Source: Pseudanabaena sp. Salubria-1
GTDB taxonomy: Bacteria; Cyanobacteriota; Cyanobacteriia; Pseudanabaenales; Pseudanabaenaceae
Reading direction: 5' to 3'
Assembly: GCA_023336205.1 (NCBI GenBank)
Contig: JALQCR010000054.1
Location: forward strand, 1 to 42,553
DNA: 42,553 bases
Below the pieces are notes generated by a model. It was given only the letters and a program-made list of their open reading frames with translations, was not told the origin of the DNA and did not search any database. Positions 16,786 to 25,109 of the stretch are shown here, piece after piece. The stretch's first letter is position 1. Each line of letters begins with the position of its first letter. A program made the position numbers and the translations under genes.

Positions 16786-17239
16786 CGTCTTCGCTATTCC
16801 ATATTCCTGAGTAATACTCAGCCATTGCTGCTGAAGTAATAACTTCCTTTGAAGGAGCCGTTGGTGGTAAATCGCCTCTCGCATCAATCCAAGGAGATTC
16901 TTGATGGTTAATATCGCTTAATTGTTGAGCAGTATATCTGCCATAAAACTCCAAGACTTTATCGATAGTCTCCTTTTGAGATTCTGAAAGAACAGAACTA
17001 TTTGCATCAGAAAACAGGTCAGCCGAAACCTTAAACTTGCCCTTATGTTTATTATACAAAGCAGGGGATACAGCACCACCAACCCAAGCTTGAAATTCTT
17101 CAGGAAACATCTCTTCCTCGTCCCAAACAAGACCCCATACTTTTACGTAAAAAGCAAGCTTTTGAAGCTTCATCACAGTAAGTTCTCCTTGCTTTTCAAG
17201 GATATATTTAACTACATCAAATATGCTTGGAGTACTCAT
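16778..17239 (-). CDS. Panacea-domain (DUF4065) antitoxin
   Basis: 153 residues from the ATG at 17239 (MSTPSIFDVVKYILEK); in-frame upstream starts at 17251 and 17284 are possible. The family pattern is visible: LTVMKLQKLAFYVKVWGL (residues ~20-37), then EEFQAWVGGAVSPALYNKHKG, then a terminal helix region with PWIDARG and AMAEYYS. Panacea (PanA) antitoxins pair with many unrelated toxins and also occur in phage-defence loci. Its stop overlaps the next gene start by 8 bases, implying coupling. Divergent from the nucleotidyltransferase-like gene 90 bases away. Confidence 0.82.
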   Translation of the reverse strand: MSTPSIFDVVKYILEKQGELTVMKLQKLAFYVKVWGLVWDEEEMFPEEFQAWVGGAVSPALYNKHKGKFKVSADLFSDANSSVLSESQKETIDKVLEFYGRYTAQQLSDINHQESPWIDARGDLPPTAPSKEVITSAAMAEYYSGIWNSEDDE

Positions 17240-17329
17240 ATGTATTCTCATAATAGAAAATGCTATATATTCATAGCTTAACATATCTCAGCAAGTTTCT
17301 TGCGATGCCATAAATTTTCTTTAAAAACA

Positions 17330-17965
17330 ATGACGGCTATTAGTGAAATCATCAAGAATGGGATTGTATTTGACATAAAGAATTGGGGTAATGCTCAGAT
17401 AGGAATAGGTAATTTATCAGAGAATATTGATCACCTATTTGCACTTTTACAACAACGAGATATTGATTATTTACTTGTTGGCGACTTAGCACTACTGAGT
17501 TATGTTGATGGGCGCAACACACAGGATATTGATCTGATACTTTCTCAAAAAGATCTCACTTCACTTCCTGAGTTAACAATTGCCGATCAAAATCAAAACT
17601 TTGTCAGAGCAACTTTTGATAATCTTCAAGTAGATATTTTACTGACTCAAAATACACTCTTCAAATACATCGCCAAGAACTGCATAACCTCAAGACAATT
17701 TGGCGATTTAACTGTGCGTTGTGTGACCGTAGAAGGTTTGCTAATTCTCAAACTTTATGCACTTCCTTCTCTCTATCGGCAAAATAAATTCGATCGCGCT
17801 AGTATTTATGAAAATGACATTCTCTTACTGCTGCTCAAATATCCCACTGAATTACAACCAATTTGGAAATTATTGCAAAAACACTTACTACCCAGTGACA
17901 TCAACGAAATTCAAGAGATTACTGCCGATATCCAAAAACGTATTCAACGTTTTCGATCTAGATAA
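17330..17965 (+). CDS. Nucleotidyltransferase-fold protein (AbiEii/MNT-like)
   Basis: 211 residues from the ATG at 17330 (a TTG at 17300 would add ten). The segment DYLLVGDLALLSYVDGRNT followed by QDIDLIL matches the nucleotidyltransferase fold: a helix-start glycine motif (GD instead of the usual GG/GS) and the paired acids DxD in DID. A third acid could be in LQVDILL. Similar proteins act as toxins or antitoxins (AbiEii, MenA, MNT) that nucleotidylate tRNA or partners. No partner HTH or AbiEi gene adjoins; neighbours are a Panacea pair and a restriction module. Function unassigned. Confidence 0.6.
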   Translation: MTAISEIIKNGIVFDIKNWGNAQIGIGNLSENIDHLFALLQQRDIDYLLVGDLALLSYVDGRNTQDIDLILSQKDLTSLPELTIADQNQNFVRATFDNLQVDILLTQNTLFKYIAKNCITSRQFGDLTVRCVTVEGLLILKLYALPSLYRQNKFDRASIYENDILLLLLKYPTELQPIWKLLQKHLLPSDINEIQEITADIQKRIQRFRSR

Positions 17966-17981
17966 GTCAAGAAATTCTTTT

Positions 17982-18401
17982 TTAAAGCTTTGCCATATTT
18001 GCTTTCATGATAAATCTTTCGAGAGTGACAATCTCTACGCGATCACCATAGGGAATATATTGCTGTAAGTCACCTGAAATGTAGAAATCGCGTAGAGTCC
18101 AACCTTCGCCGCCAAGGACTAAATAAGCTTTCTGGTAATTAGGATTTTGATCCATCGCATCCATTAAGCAAATTACTTCAAAGGGAACCTTTTGTTCCGC
18201 AGTGCCGCCAACCTGCTGCCACTTCAGGGAAATCAAAACATTGCGATCGCCACGATTTGCGACCACATCGATTTTGTGTCTACCTCCCCCAGGGCGGCTG
18301 CCAATGTATTGCTGGGACTGCGAGAGATATCCACCATAAATTAAGGAATGCAATACCATCTGCTCCAGAACTGCCCCAGTTTCGGTATTGCGAAGACTCA
18401 T
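17982..18401 (-). CDS. Small PD-(D/E)XK nuclease, probable restriction endonuclease
   Basis: 139 residues. The core GGGRHKIDVVANRG then NVLISLKWQQVGGTAEQKVPFE gives a PD-(D/E)XK-like arrangement: D45, then S58-L59-K60 with Ser in place of the usual acid, and Q62. YLVLGGEGW is a further strand-turn. Glu13 in the first helix could supply an acid. The start codon overlaps the methyltransferase stop by four bases (ATGA), a typical restriction-modification arrangement. Expected role is cutting unmethylated DNA at the methyltransferase's site. Short compared with DpnII/MboI enzymes (~280 residues). Confidence 0.7.
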   Translation of the reverse strand: MSLRNTETGAVLEQMVLHSLIYGGYLSQSQQYIGSRPGGGRHKIDVVANRGDRNVLISLKWQQVGGTAEQKVPFEVICLMDAMDQNPNYQKAYLVLGGEGWTLRDFYISGDLQQYIPYGDRVEIVTLERFIMKANMAKL

Positions 18402-19279
18402 AATAGTTCTAGTCCCCCATTAAATCCCTTATAGGCTAGCATTTCCTTCGCAGGAACGCGATCGCCGTTACAGCTAATTCTTCTCGGAGCATCAAGAATT
18501 TGATATTCAAATCCCAAATCTTTGTACAGCGCCAGAATGCGATCAGTGGCTTGATTAGAGGCGATCGCAGGACAATCTTGATTGGCTAACCATTGAGCTA
18601 AACGCTCTTGCTCTGACCATTCAAAGCCATTTTTAGAATATTGCCGAAACTCAACATCGTAAGGAGGATCGGCATAAATAAGATCATTGGAATTAACCTT
18701 GATTTTACCAAAGTCTAGGTTTGCAAACTTCCATTGTGAAAGTGTAGGCTTATAGGCTGTGAAATCTGGATTGTAATTTATGGTTTTATATTTCCCAAAG
18801 GGAACATTAAAACCACCTTTTTGATTAAATCGACAAAGCCCGTTATAGCCAGTGCGATTGAGATAATAAAAGAGTTGAGCGGCTTTAGGAGTTCCAGCTT
18901 GTCCTGAATGAATTAGGCGGTTAAATTCTACACGCTGAGCATAATAAAATTCACGATCATTCTGAACTTCTATTTCAAGTTTTAATCCCTTTTGCAAACA
19001 TTGATAAAAGTTAACGACATGAGGATTGATGTCGTTTAGCAAAGCTTTGTGAGGTTGTAAGCCCAAGGCGATCGCTAACCCGCCACAAAATGGCTCTACT
19101 AGACGGCGATCGCTATGTTTTTGCCAAGTGTGCTGCAAATGTTGCACAAGCCAACGCTTACCGCCAGCCCATTTTAGAGGTGGAGTAAGACGTTCTGGCT
19201 TTGATGTTGATCCAGTAATATTTGCCACTTGTTTTGCCAAGGGAATCATGAGCAGAGATGAACCGTGAGACGATGGCAT
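18398..19279 (-). CDS. D12-class (Dam-type) DNA adenine methyltransferase
   Basis: 293 residues. N6-adenine methyltransferase with AdoMet motifs PLKWAGGKRWLV (X), LVEPFCGGLAIA (I) and the catalytic YADPPYDVEF (IV, DPPY 204-207). The recognition region LNRTGYNGLCRFNQKG and NVPFGKYK is close to E. coli Dam and DpnM, which read GATC, so GATC is the likely target (inference). The start is ATG at 19279; MIPLAKQ at residue 11 is an alternative. It is followed, with a 4-base overlap, by a nuclease gene. GATC is also the core of the abundant HIP1 octamer. Confidence 0.9.
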   Translation of the reverse strand: MPSSHGSSLLMIPLAKQVANITGSTSKPERLTPPLKWAGGKRWLVQHLQHTWQKHSDRRLVEPFCGGLAIALGLQPHKALLNDINPHVVNFYQCLQKGLKLEIEVQNDREFYYAQRVEFNRLIHSGQAGTPKAAQLFYYLNRTGYNGLCRFNQKGGFNVPFGKYKTINYNPDFTAYKPTLSQWKFANLDFGKIKVNSNDLIYADPPYDVEFRQYSKNGFEWSEQERLAQWLANQDCPAIASNQATDRILALYKDLGFEYQILDAPRRISCNGDRVPAKEMLAYKGFNGGLELL

Positions 19280-19318
19280 GGCGACAAGGGAAATTAATGC
19301 TTACTTAATCTAGTACCA

Positions 19319-20035
19319 CTAGGCGGCAACTAGCAAGCCTGCACTGGATTGTTTTGGCAGCACATCGACAACATCAAGCTTGGCACAGTAGGCAATATCT
19401 TCAGCACCATTGAGGTTTAACAAGCGTTTGCCGTGACTTGCTTGATAAAATAAGTCTTCAACTTCACCTTTCCAAGCTTTGTATAGGGTTGCAGCAGCGA
19501 TCGCTTCATCATTACCAAAATCAGCCTCATCTTCAAGATTGAAGGCGATCGCACCTGCACAAGTCGTATCTTCGAGCGAATAGCTACCTTCCCAGCCAGA
19601 GCCGACGATCCACACAGTTTCAGGCTTAGTTTCGCGGAGATATCTCAATACTGAGCCAAGATTAATCATTGCGCAAGCAAGAACACTCTTAGCATTGGCG
19701 ATTTTTTGTAGCGATCGCGTGCCGTTAGTTGTACTCATAAAAATTCGCTTGCCCTTAACTACTTCGGGCGTAAAGTCAAACGGCGAATTTCCTAAATCAC
19801 AACCTTCTACGGTTTTTCCCCCGCGCTCACCAACGCGAATCCGTAACTCTGGTGGGTGTGCTTCGCTGACGCGCATTAGCTCATCAAGATCGGAAAATAC
19901 TTGCACTCCCTCTGCTCCCGCAGCTAGGGCTGTGGCGATCGTGGTAGTTGCTCGCAAAATATCAACAGCGATCGCGCAATCTGGATTTCCTTCAGCAGGC
20001 ACTAACTCAGGCGTGTGATAAACAAAGATTTTCAT
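19319..20035 (-). CDS. comB: ComB-family 2-phosphosulfolactate phosphatase-like protein
   Basis: 238 residues. The ComB fold is recognised from AVDILRATTTIATALAAGA, GERGGKTVEGCDLGNSP, STTNGTRSL and VGSGWEGSYSLEDTTCAGA. The archetype removes phosphate from 2-phosphosulfolactate in coenzyme M synthesis. Cyanobacteria keep the gene but do not make CoM, so the substrate here is probably different. ATG at 20035. No partner genes of sulfolactate metabolism nearby. Confidence 0.88.
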   Translation of the reverse strand: MKIFVYHTPELVPAEGNPDCAIAVDILRATTTIATALAAGAEGVQVFSDLDELMRVSEAHPPELRIRVGERGGKTVEGCDLGNSPFDFTPEVVKGKRIFMSTTNGTRSLQKIANAKSVLACAMINLGSVLRYLRETKPETVWIVGSGWEGSYSLEDTTCAGAIAFNLEDEADFGNDEAIAAATLYKAWKGEVEDLFYQASHGKRLLNLNGAEDIAYCAKLDVVDVLPKQSSAGLLVAA

Positions 20036-20143
20036 TTATAGATCTAATGGTTTAGCTATCTACTATAAATTAAACTCTATGTTTGCCTGTTTGGCAAATT
20101 TATTGCGATGGAGAAAAGCTGATGTTGTTCAGCTGCTCTTTAT

Positions 20144-20248
20144 ATAACAATTCACGAAAGCGTGACAACACTTTTGTGAATTAAAAACTAAACCCAGTAA
20201 GGTTTTTAAAATCAAGAAATGGCGTAGCCATTTCTTGATTTGGTATTA
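20144..20248 (+). repeat. TAATACC palindromic element, copy 3
   Basis: Left end ATAACAA (one change from ATACCAA), right end TTGGTATTA. Hairpin A AATTCACG...TGTGAATT and hairpin B AATCAAGAAATGGC/GCCATTTCTTGATT share the tips but not the stems of other copies. It fills much of the 267-base gap between comB and the kinase gene. Confidence 0.85.
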
Positions 20249-20302
20249 TTCACGATTTTTATACCGTAGATTTCCAAACCTCACAATACTGGACAATCCA
20301 TT

Positions 20303-22144
20303 TCATCTTGTTTCATCAATTTGCCATTGTCCCGAATCTTTATTCCATATTAAATTCATTTGCTTGATTTCAGAGGTAATTTTAGCTCCCTGTCGGTAAG
20401 TTAGTTTAATCTCTAAGACAGCTGAATTTCCTGTCATTGTGACAAGCTGTGTTCCATCTACTGATACTTGATCAACACTTTTCCACCAATTTGTAAACCC
20501 ATCTACCCCGTTTGCCTGATCGCGACGAAACCTTGGAGTAAGTTTTTGCCACGCTGCTGAGAGTTGGCGAGCGTTGACCAAACTATAATAGTCTCTTACA
20601 AATTGCTCTGGAGAAGGTTTCGCTTGCTCTGTTAAAGATGGACTCGGAGTTGGTGTTGGAGTCAGAGAAGGAGTTGCAGTTGGAGTTTTTGATGGAGTTG
20701 CTGTAGGTGAAGGCGAAGGTGAAGCTGTAGGCGGTTGGATATCGCTCCCAGAGACTCTTTGCACTGGATCTTTTTCGTTAGGACTCGCCCAAGCGCAATA
20801 CGCATCTTCTACAAATTTAAGATGTTCCTTAAGCTTAAACTTGCAACTTTCAATATCTTTGAATTGGCTAGTATATACCTGTTGAAATTTATTGCTTCCT
20901 AAATTGGGATAGTCAGGTATCCAAAACACTCCTGCCTCTTTATATCCTAGAGACTTTAATTTTTCTACTCTGAGATTTGCTTTTTCAATATCCTCAAAAG
21001 CAGAGTCAGCTAGAAAATAAAATGGAACTTTAGCAGCGGTTTTATTGAATGGGGAAATCTTATTCCAGAATGCGACGATGCCGCCATTTTGGGAGATGAC
21101 TACCCCTAACGCGAGCGCAGCCCCAACTGCCCCCCCGACAATTACTGTCACTAATAATTGACCAAACATCTTCTTTTTAGGATCTTGTTGAGGCTGATAT
21201 ACATAAACAGATTGATCAGGAATAGTAGGCGGTACATAGCCTCTAGGTGTGACTGCAACCGTCTGCATATTCGACATTGCTGGTGGAGATGAAATTTGTT
21301 TTGGCGGAGATTGATTTAATATTTGAGTTGGCTGCAACGCTTCCAGCATTTCTCTCGCCGAGCTATAGCGATCGCGTGGATCGAATTGTAGAACCTTCGC
21401 AAATATTGCTTTTAAATCAGTGCTAATTCCCGTTAAGTGTTTCTGCCAGAGGACTTCTCCAGTTTGCGGATCAGTACCTAGTTCCTGCGGATATTTACCT
21501 GTAAAAGCATAGATTGCCGTGAGGGAAAGGCTGTAAAGATCGCTTGCGAAAAATGGTCTGCCAGCAGCCTGCTCTGAGGCCATAAACCCTGGTGTGCCAA
21601 TCACAATCGAATGGGCTTGTTGAGACGAGCTACGAATCGAGCTGACATTGAGCGTTTCTTTAACAGCTCCAAAATCAATTAATACTGGCTCTCCAGCACG
21701 CAAGATAATATTATCAGGCTTAATATCTCGATGAATAATACCGCGATCGTGAACATAGATAAGGGTTTGGAGAATACTGATCATCAATTGTCGGACAGCA
21801 TTCTCATTCCATTTGCCATTACGTTCAATCGTTTCAGTAAGTGTTAAACCATCAATCCATTCTTGGACTAAATAGAATAATCCATTTTCCGTGAAGTTTG
21901 CATAGAGTTTGGGAATGTAGCGGCTTTCTTCGCCCAACGTTTCTAAGACTGCTGCCTCACGGTGAAATCTTTGCTGTAATAATTCATACATCTGCGGATT
22001 ATCAGCAACAGGTTTAAGTTGCTTAATCACGCACCGACGGTTAGAAGGCATTTTAGTGTCTTCAGCCAAATAGGTTTCCCCAAAGCCGCCACTGCCTAAG
22101 ACGCTAGTGACGCGATAGCGGTTATCTAAAAGGTTTGACATCAT
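20303..22144 (-). CDS. Membrane-anchored Hanks-type Ser/Thr protein kinase
   Basis: 613 residues. The kinase domain (about 10-270) is complete: glycine loop LGSGGFGETY, VIK (Lys41), HRDIKPDN (Asp140), DFG (157-159), and GTPGFMASEQ in the activation segment. A membrane helix spans about 327-350. Outside, a SPOR-like segment (about 365-460) is followed by a Pro/Thr/Ser-rich linker of SPSPT/TPTPT units, then a C-terminal NTF2/IMS-like domain (about 515-613, FVRDYYSLVNARQLSAAW). The outer region probably senses a cell-wall or periplasmic signal. No partner phosphatase adjoins. Confidence 0.92.
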   Translation of the reverse strand: MMSNLLDNRYRVTSVLGSGGFGETYLAEDTKMPSNRRCVIKQLKPVADNPQMYELLQQRFHREAAVLETLGEESRYIPKLYANFTENGLFYLVQEWIDGLTLTETIERNGKWNENAVRQLMISILQTLIYVHDRGIIHRDIKPDNIILRAGEPVLIDFGAVKETLNVSSIRSSSQQAHSIVIGTPGFMASEQAAGRPFFASDLYSLSLTAIYAFTGKYPQELGTDPQTGEVLWQKHLTGISTDLKAIFAKVLQFDPRDRYSSAREMLEALQPTQILNQSPPKQISSPPAMSNMQTVAVTPRGYVPPTIPDQSVYVYQPQQDPKKKMFGQLLVTVIVGGAVGAALALGVVISQNGGIVAFWNKISPFNKTAAKVPFYFLADSAFEDIEKANLRVEKLKSLGYKEAGVFWIPDYPNLGSNKFQQVYTSQFKDIESCKFKLKEHLKFVEDAYCAWASPNEKDPVQRVSGSDIQPPTASPSPSPTATPSKTPTATPSLTPTPTPSPSLTEQAKPSPEQFVRDYYSLVNARQLSAAWQKLTPRFRRDQANGVDGFTNWWKSVDQVSVDGTQLVTMTGNSAVLEIKLTYRQGAKITSEIKQMNLIWNKDSGQWQIDETR

Positions 22145-22235
22145 GTAGTTATATTTATCGCCTATTAATCGCTATCTGCGATCGTACAGCATCCAGCGCT
22201 TTGCACTCCAGTAAAACCCAATATATTTTTAGATA

Positions 22236-22252
22236 GGGTTGCTTTGCAACCT
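22236..22252. repeat. Short hairpin upstream of the kinase gene
   Basis: GGTTGC (22237-22242) with GCAACC (22246-22251) around TTT, the same GC-N3-GC cap as the longer hairpins in the window. Confidence 0.4.
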
Positions 22253-22262
22253 TAAACAAAAC

Positions 22263-22297
22263 AAGACAAATCGCCCGTATCGCGGGCGATTTGTCTT
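22263..22297 (-). terminator. Terminator of the BLUF-cyclase gene
   Basis: Perfect 15-bp stem (22263-22277 with 22283-22297). On the minus strand it is followed by TGTTTTGTTT, as expected for a terminator after the cyclase stop at 22314. Confidence 0.8.
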
Positions 22298-22313
22298 ACA
22301 TCATCGCTGATAT

Positions 22314-23372
22314 TTAACTGCTAATTAATTCAAGATGTTGCTGAATTTCTAGCTTTAGCTTCTGAAAATCTGACTTTTGGAAAGTTAAAATATCATCAAT
22401 CGAATAAACTTCCACGATCGCTTCTTTTCCTTTTGCCTTAAAATCACCTAGTCTTACAGGTCGCCAGCGATCGCTTAAACCTTGACTTACGGCTGCCGAA
22501 AATACCAAAAATCGATTTAACTGTCTAGTCAATGCTTCAATCCTTGAGGCAACGTTTACCGCATCACCGATGACAGTATATTCTTTTTTAGTCTGAGAAC
22601 CGATATTCCCCTCTAGCACTATTCCTTTCGATAGACCAATTCCAATATAGAGAACCCGTAGCGGACTATTCGCTGGAGCTTGATTGCGGAGAATCTCTAA
22701 TTCTGCAAGAATGTCTAAACTCGCTTGTAGCGATTCATCAGCTCGATCACCGTCAAAATATGCCATCACACAATCACCAATAAATTTAGTGACTTCACCA
22801 CCTCTAGATGTAATGGCTCTTGTACAGATTGTAAAAAATTGATTGAGCAAATCAACAACCGCTGCTACTTCTAGTTTTTCGGTGATGCTCGTAAAGCTAA
22901 TAATATCGGCAAAGAAAATAATCTTTTCCGTATAGCGAGGAACTAGCGTCAGTGGATTAATTCCGTTCGCTATAGCTTGTAGAACTCCCGACTGGGTATA
23001 GCTTGCTAAAATTGTTTGCGAGTCTGCTAAAGTTTGCAACAAAATCTTGATCGGTTGTAACAAAATATCGTTATTTTCATCAAGAACGATTACTTCCATT
23101 GACCAATCTGGAAATCTTCGATGCAAGACGTTTAGTTCTGATTTTAGACACAAAATTTGATTGTGACGATCATCTTCTAAAATTCTTTTGTAAAGGGTGT
23201 CAATTCTATCTTCTTCCCCTTCTAAAATCTGAAAAAATATACCACTACAGCAAAGCAAAACTCCTGTAATACCTTCTCTAGAGTTGTTGGTTTGCGAAAT
23301 ATTTCCAATGCTATCAATTTCCTTTTTGGTAAGAGATCGCGCGAACTTACTAATATAGGTCAGCCTTTTCAT
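22314..23372 (-). CDS. BLUF photoactivated adenylate cyclase (OaPAC-like)
   Basis: 352 residues. Residues 1-95 are a BLUF flavin domain with all key residues: Tyr6, Asn30, Gln48, Trp90 and Met92. A short linker helix leads to a class III cyclase (150-330). Metal-binding Asp156 (FFADIISF) and Asp200 (FIGDCVMAYFDGD), adenine-selecting Lys196 and Thr266 (KEYTVIGDAVN), and transition-state Asn273/Arg277 are in place, so cAMP is the expected product under blue light. The start MKRLTYISKF and the domain spacing match the Oscillatoria acuminata enzyme OaPAC as I remember it (366 residues there). The tail after residue 330 is shorter. Monocistronic. Confidence 0.93.
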   Translation of the reverse strand: MKRLTYISKFARSLTKKEIDSIGNISQTNNSREGITGVLLCCSGIFFQILEGEEDRIDTLYKRILEDDRHNQILCLKSELNVLHRRFPDWSMEVIVLDENNDILLQPIKILLQTLADSQTILASYTQSGVLQAIANGINPLTLVPRYTEKIIFFADIISFTSITEKLEVAAVVDLLNQFFTICTRAITSRGGEVTKFIGDCVMAYFDGDRADESLQASLDILAELEILRNQAPANSPLRVLYIGIGLSKGIVLEGNIGSQTKKEYTVIGDAVNVASRIEALTRQLNRFLVFSAAVSQGLSDRWRPVRLGDFKAKGKEAIVEVYSIDDILTFQKSDFQKLKLEIQQHLELISS

Positions 23373-23633
23373 AAAATTGCAATATTTTAAATAACAAAAG
23401 AATTCAATCTCTGTGAAATTAGATAAAAAGTTAATCTTTAAGCCCGCCCACTTTACTTGTAACTTAAATAATGACAGCAGTGTAATCAGCCATACATCGT
23501 AACTGTTTTTGGATCAGCGCACCATGCAAATGTATCATACAGCACATTTTGTTTAAGTGGATTCTCAGTTGCTGCTCACAGGTTGCGATAGGATTAAAAT
23601 TACTACTTTTAAGTTTATAAATAAGTATTTCCC

Positions 23634-24347
23634 ATGAGTATTTCTGCTGAAGATATTAAAAAGTTAAAACAAGAAGTTGGCATCGCAGCGGCGCAACGGG
23701 TGAAGTCTGGCATGGTGGTTGGCTTGGGTACTGGCTCAACTACTGCCTTTGCGATCGAGGAACTAGGAAGACGCATTGCAGCGGGTGAACTAACCGATAT
23801 TGTCGGCATCCCCACTTCTTTCCAAGCTTCAGTCTTGGGTAAAAAATATGGCATTCCGATTCGGAGTCTTGATGACGTTGATCGCGTTGATGTAGCGATC
23901 GATGGTGCTGATGAGGTTGACCCCAATAAAACTTTGATTAAAGGTGGTGGCGCAGCGCATACCCGCGAGAAAGTTGTCGATTCTCTTGCAGCATTGTTTA
24001 TCGTTGTTGTCGATGAGTCGAAATTGGTCGATAAGCTCGGCTCGACCTTTGCCGTGCCAATCGAAGTTTTACCAATGGCAGTTTCTCCTGTAACAAGAGC
24101 AGTTGAAAAACTAGGTGGCAAACCTGACCTACGGATGGGTGTGAGGAAAGATGGCCCCGTGATAACAGATCAAGGCAACATGGTTTTAGATGTCACCTTT
24201 GATGCGATCGCTGATGCTGCCGAACTTGAGAAAACCTTGAACAATATCCCTGGCGTTGTTGAGAACGGTCTATTTGTCGGTGTTACCGATCTGATTTTAG
24301 TTGGTGAATTTAAAGACGGCAAACCCCAAATTCGCGAAATTTCTTAA
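23634..24347 (+). CDS. rpiA: Ribose-5-phosphate isomerase A
   Basis: 237 residues. Interconverts ribose 5-phosphate and ribulose 5-phosphate in the Calvin and pentose phosphate cycles. Motifs are GLGTGSTT near residue 31, the active-site DGADEVD (Asp/Glu pair around residues 85-95) and KGGGAAHTREK with the catalytic Lys. The ATG at 23634 gives the usual length. It ends in a strong terminator. Confidence 0.96.
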   Translation: MSISAEDIKKLKQEVGIAAAQRVKSGMVVGLGTGSTTAFAIEELGRRIAAGELTDIVGIPTSFQASVLGKKYGIPIRSLDDVDRVDVAIDGADEVDPNKTLIKGGGAAHTREKVVDSLAALFIVVVDESKLVDKLGSTFAVPIEVLPMAVSPVTRAVEKLGGKPDLRMGVRKDGPVITDQGNMVLDVTFDAIADAAELEKTLNNIPGVVENGLFVGVTDLILVGEFKDGKPQIREIS

Positions 24348-24378
24348 GAAAGAAGGGCGCATTGCGCCCTTCTTTCTT
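24346..24378 (+). terminator. rpiA terminator
   Basis: Perfect 15-bp stem (24346-24360 with 24364-24378), loop ATT flanked by GC. It begins at the rpiA stop codon. Confidence 0.8.
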
Positions 24379-24399
24379 AGGAATTTCGCCGCATTTCCT

Positions 24400-24427
24400 A
24401 AAAAAGAGCACAAAGCGCCCTTTTTTT
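24400..24427 (-). terminator. cbiT terminator
   Basis: A-rich/T-rich stem with G-U wobbles (24400-24411 with 24415-24427). On the minus strand the right arm ends in T6 directly after the cbiT stop. Confidence 0.6.
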
Positions 24428-25025
24428 ATATTTTTTCGCCGCTAATAATAAACATTGGACTAACGGCGGCGAAGACTTGGCGGTTTCCACGGGTCTCTAA
24501 ACGGTTCACGGAGGACTGCACAACTTCCACATTTCGCGCTTGTAGTTTGGCAAAACTTTCAGAAATTGCATATAAACCTTCCAGACTATTCGTAGTAGCG
24601 ATCGCTCTGCCCTCATCTTGCAAACGCTCCCAACAATATTCTAGAATTTCAGATACAGATCGCCCACCCTCGATACAAATGCGATCGGGATCGGTTGACA
24701 GACTTGTCAGGCATTCTGGTGCACTGCCAATTTTAATCTCAACATTATTTACACCAAATTTTTGGCAATTTTTGGCAATCAATCCCGCCACATCTTCATC
24801 GCGTTCAATCGCGACAATTTTTCCTTTAGGACATAGCAAACCTGTCTCGATCGGAATTGTCCCAGTACCTGCGCCAATATCCCACAGCACCGAGTCTACA
24901 TTGAGACGCAACTGACCAACAATTAATAGCCTCGTCTCGCATTTGCTCATCGGTATTCCTGGTAAGCGATCGAATAATTCGTCAGGTATACCGGGGGTGA
25001 CATAAGACCAAATAGGTTCTGACAT
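24426..25025 (-). CDS. cbiT: Precorrin-8W/6B decarboxylating C15-methyltransferase subunit CbiT
   Basis: 199 residues. AdoMet-dependent methyltransferase of corrin-ring synthesis (C15 methylation with C12 acetate decarboxylation). Characteristic N terminus WSYVTPGIPDELFDRLPGIPMSK, motif I LWDIGAGTGTIPIE and IAIERDED-type acid (VAIERDE). Stand-alone CbiT rather than the CobL fusion; no cbiE adjoins. Some cyanobacterial cobalamin genes are scattered, as here. Confidence 0.9.
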   Translation of the reverse strand: MSEPIWSYVTPGIPDELFDRLPGIPMSKCETRLLIVGQLRLNVDSVLWDIGAGTGTIPIETGLLCPKGKIVAIERDEDVAGLIAKNCQKFGVNNVEIKIGSAPECLTSLSTDPDRICIEGGRSVSEILEYCWERLQDEGRAIATTNSLEGLYAISESFAKLQARNVEVVQSSVNRLETRGNRQVFAAVSPMFIISGEKI

Positions 25026-25078
25026 GAGCTTAGAGCACGAAGATGGTTAGACATGATCAATATACATTAAATCTAAAG

Positions 25079-25109
25079 AGTAAAGGGAGCGCTTAGCGCT
25101 CCCTTTACT
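25079..25109 (-). terminator. Terminator of the DUF167 gene
   Basis: Perfect 14-bp stem (25079-25092 with 25096-25109), loop TTA between GC pairs. It overlaps the gene's stop; on the minus strand it is followed by CTCTTTAGATTT. Confidence 0.75.

Noticed and set aside
16786..16887. Extended N terminus of the toxin candidate
   Set aside because: It lies wholly within the antitoxin coding region; the ATG at 16785 overlaps the antitoxin stop by 8 bases, a typical coupled arrangement.
23373..23633. cAMP-receptor (SyCRP1) site near the photoactivated cyclase
   Set aside because: Only a half-site CTGTGAAAT was seen; no TGTGA-N6-TCACA palindrome.
24301..24915. 204-codon plus-strand frame after rpiA
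   Set aside because: Starts inside rpiA, crosses two terminators and then runs antisense to cbiT, which has clear family motifs.
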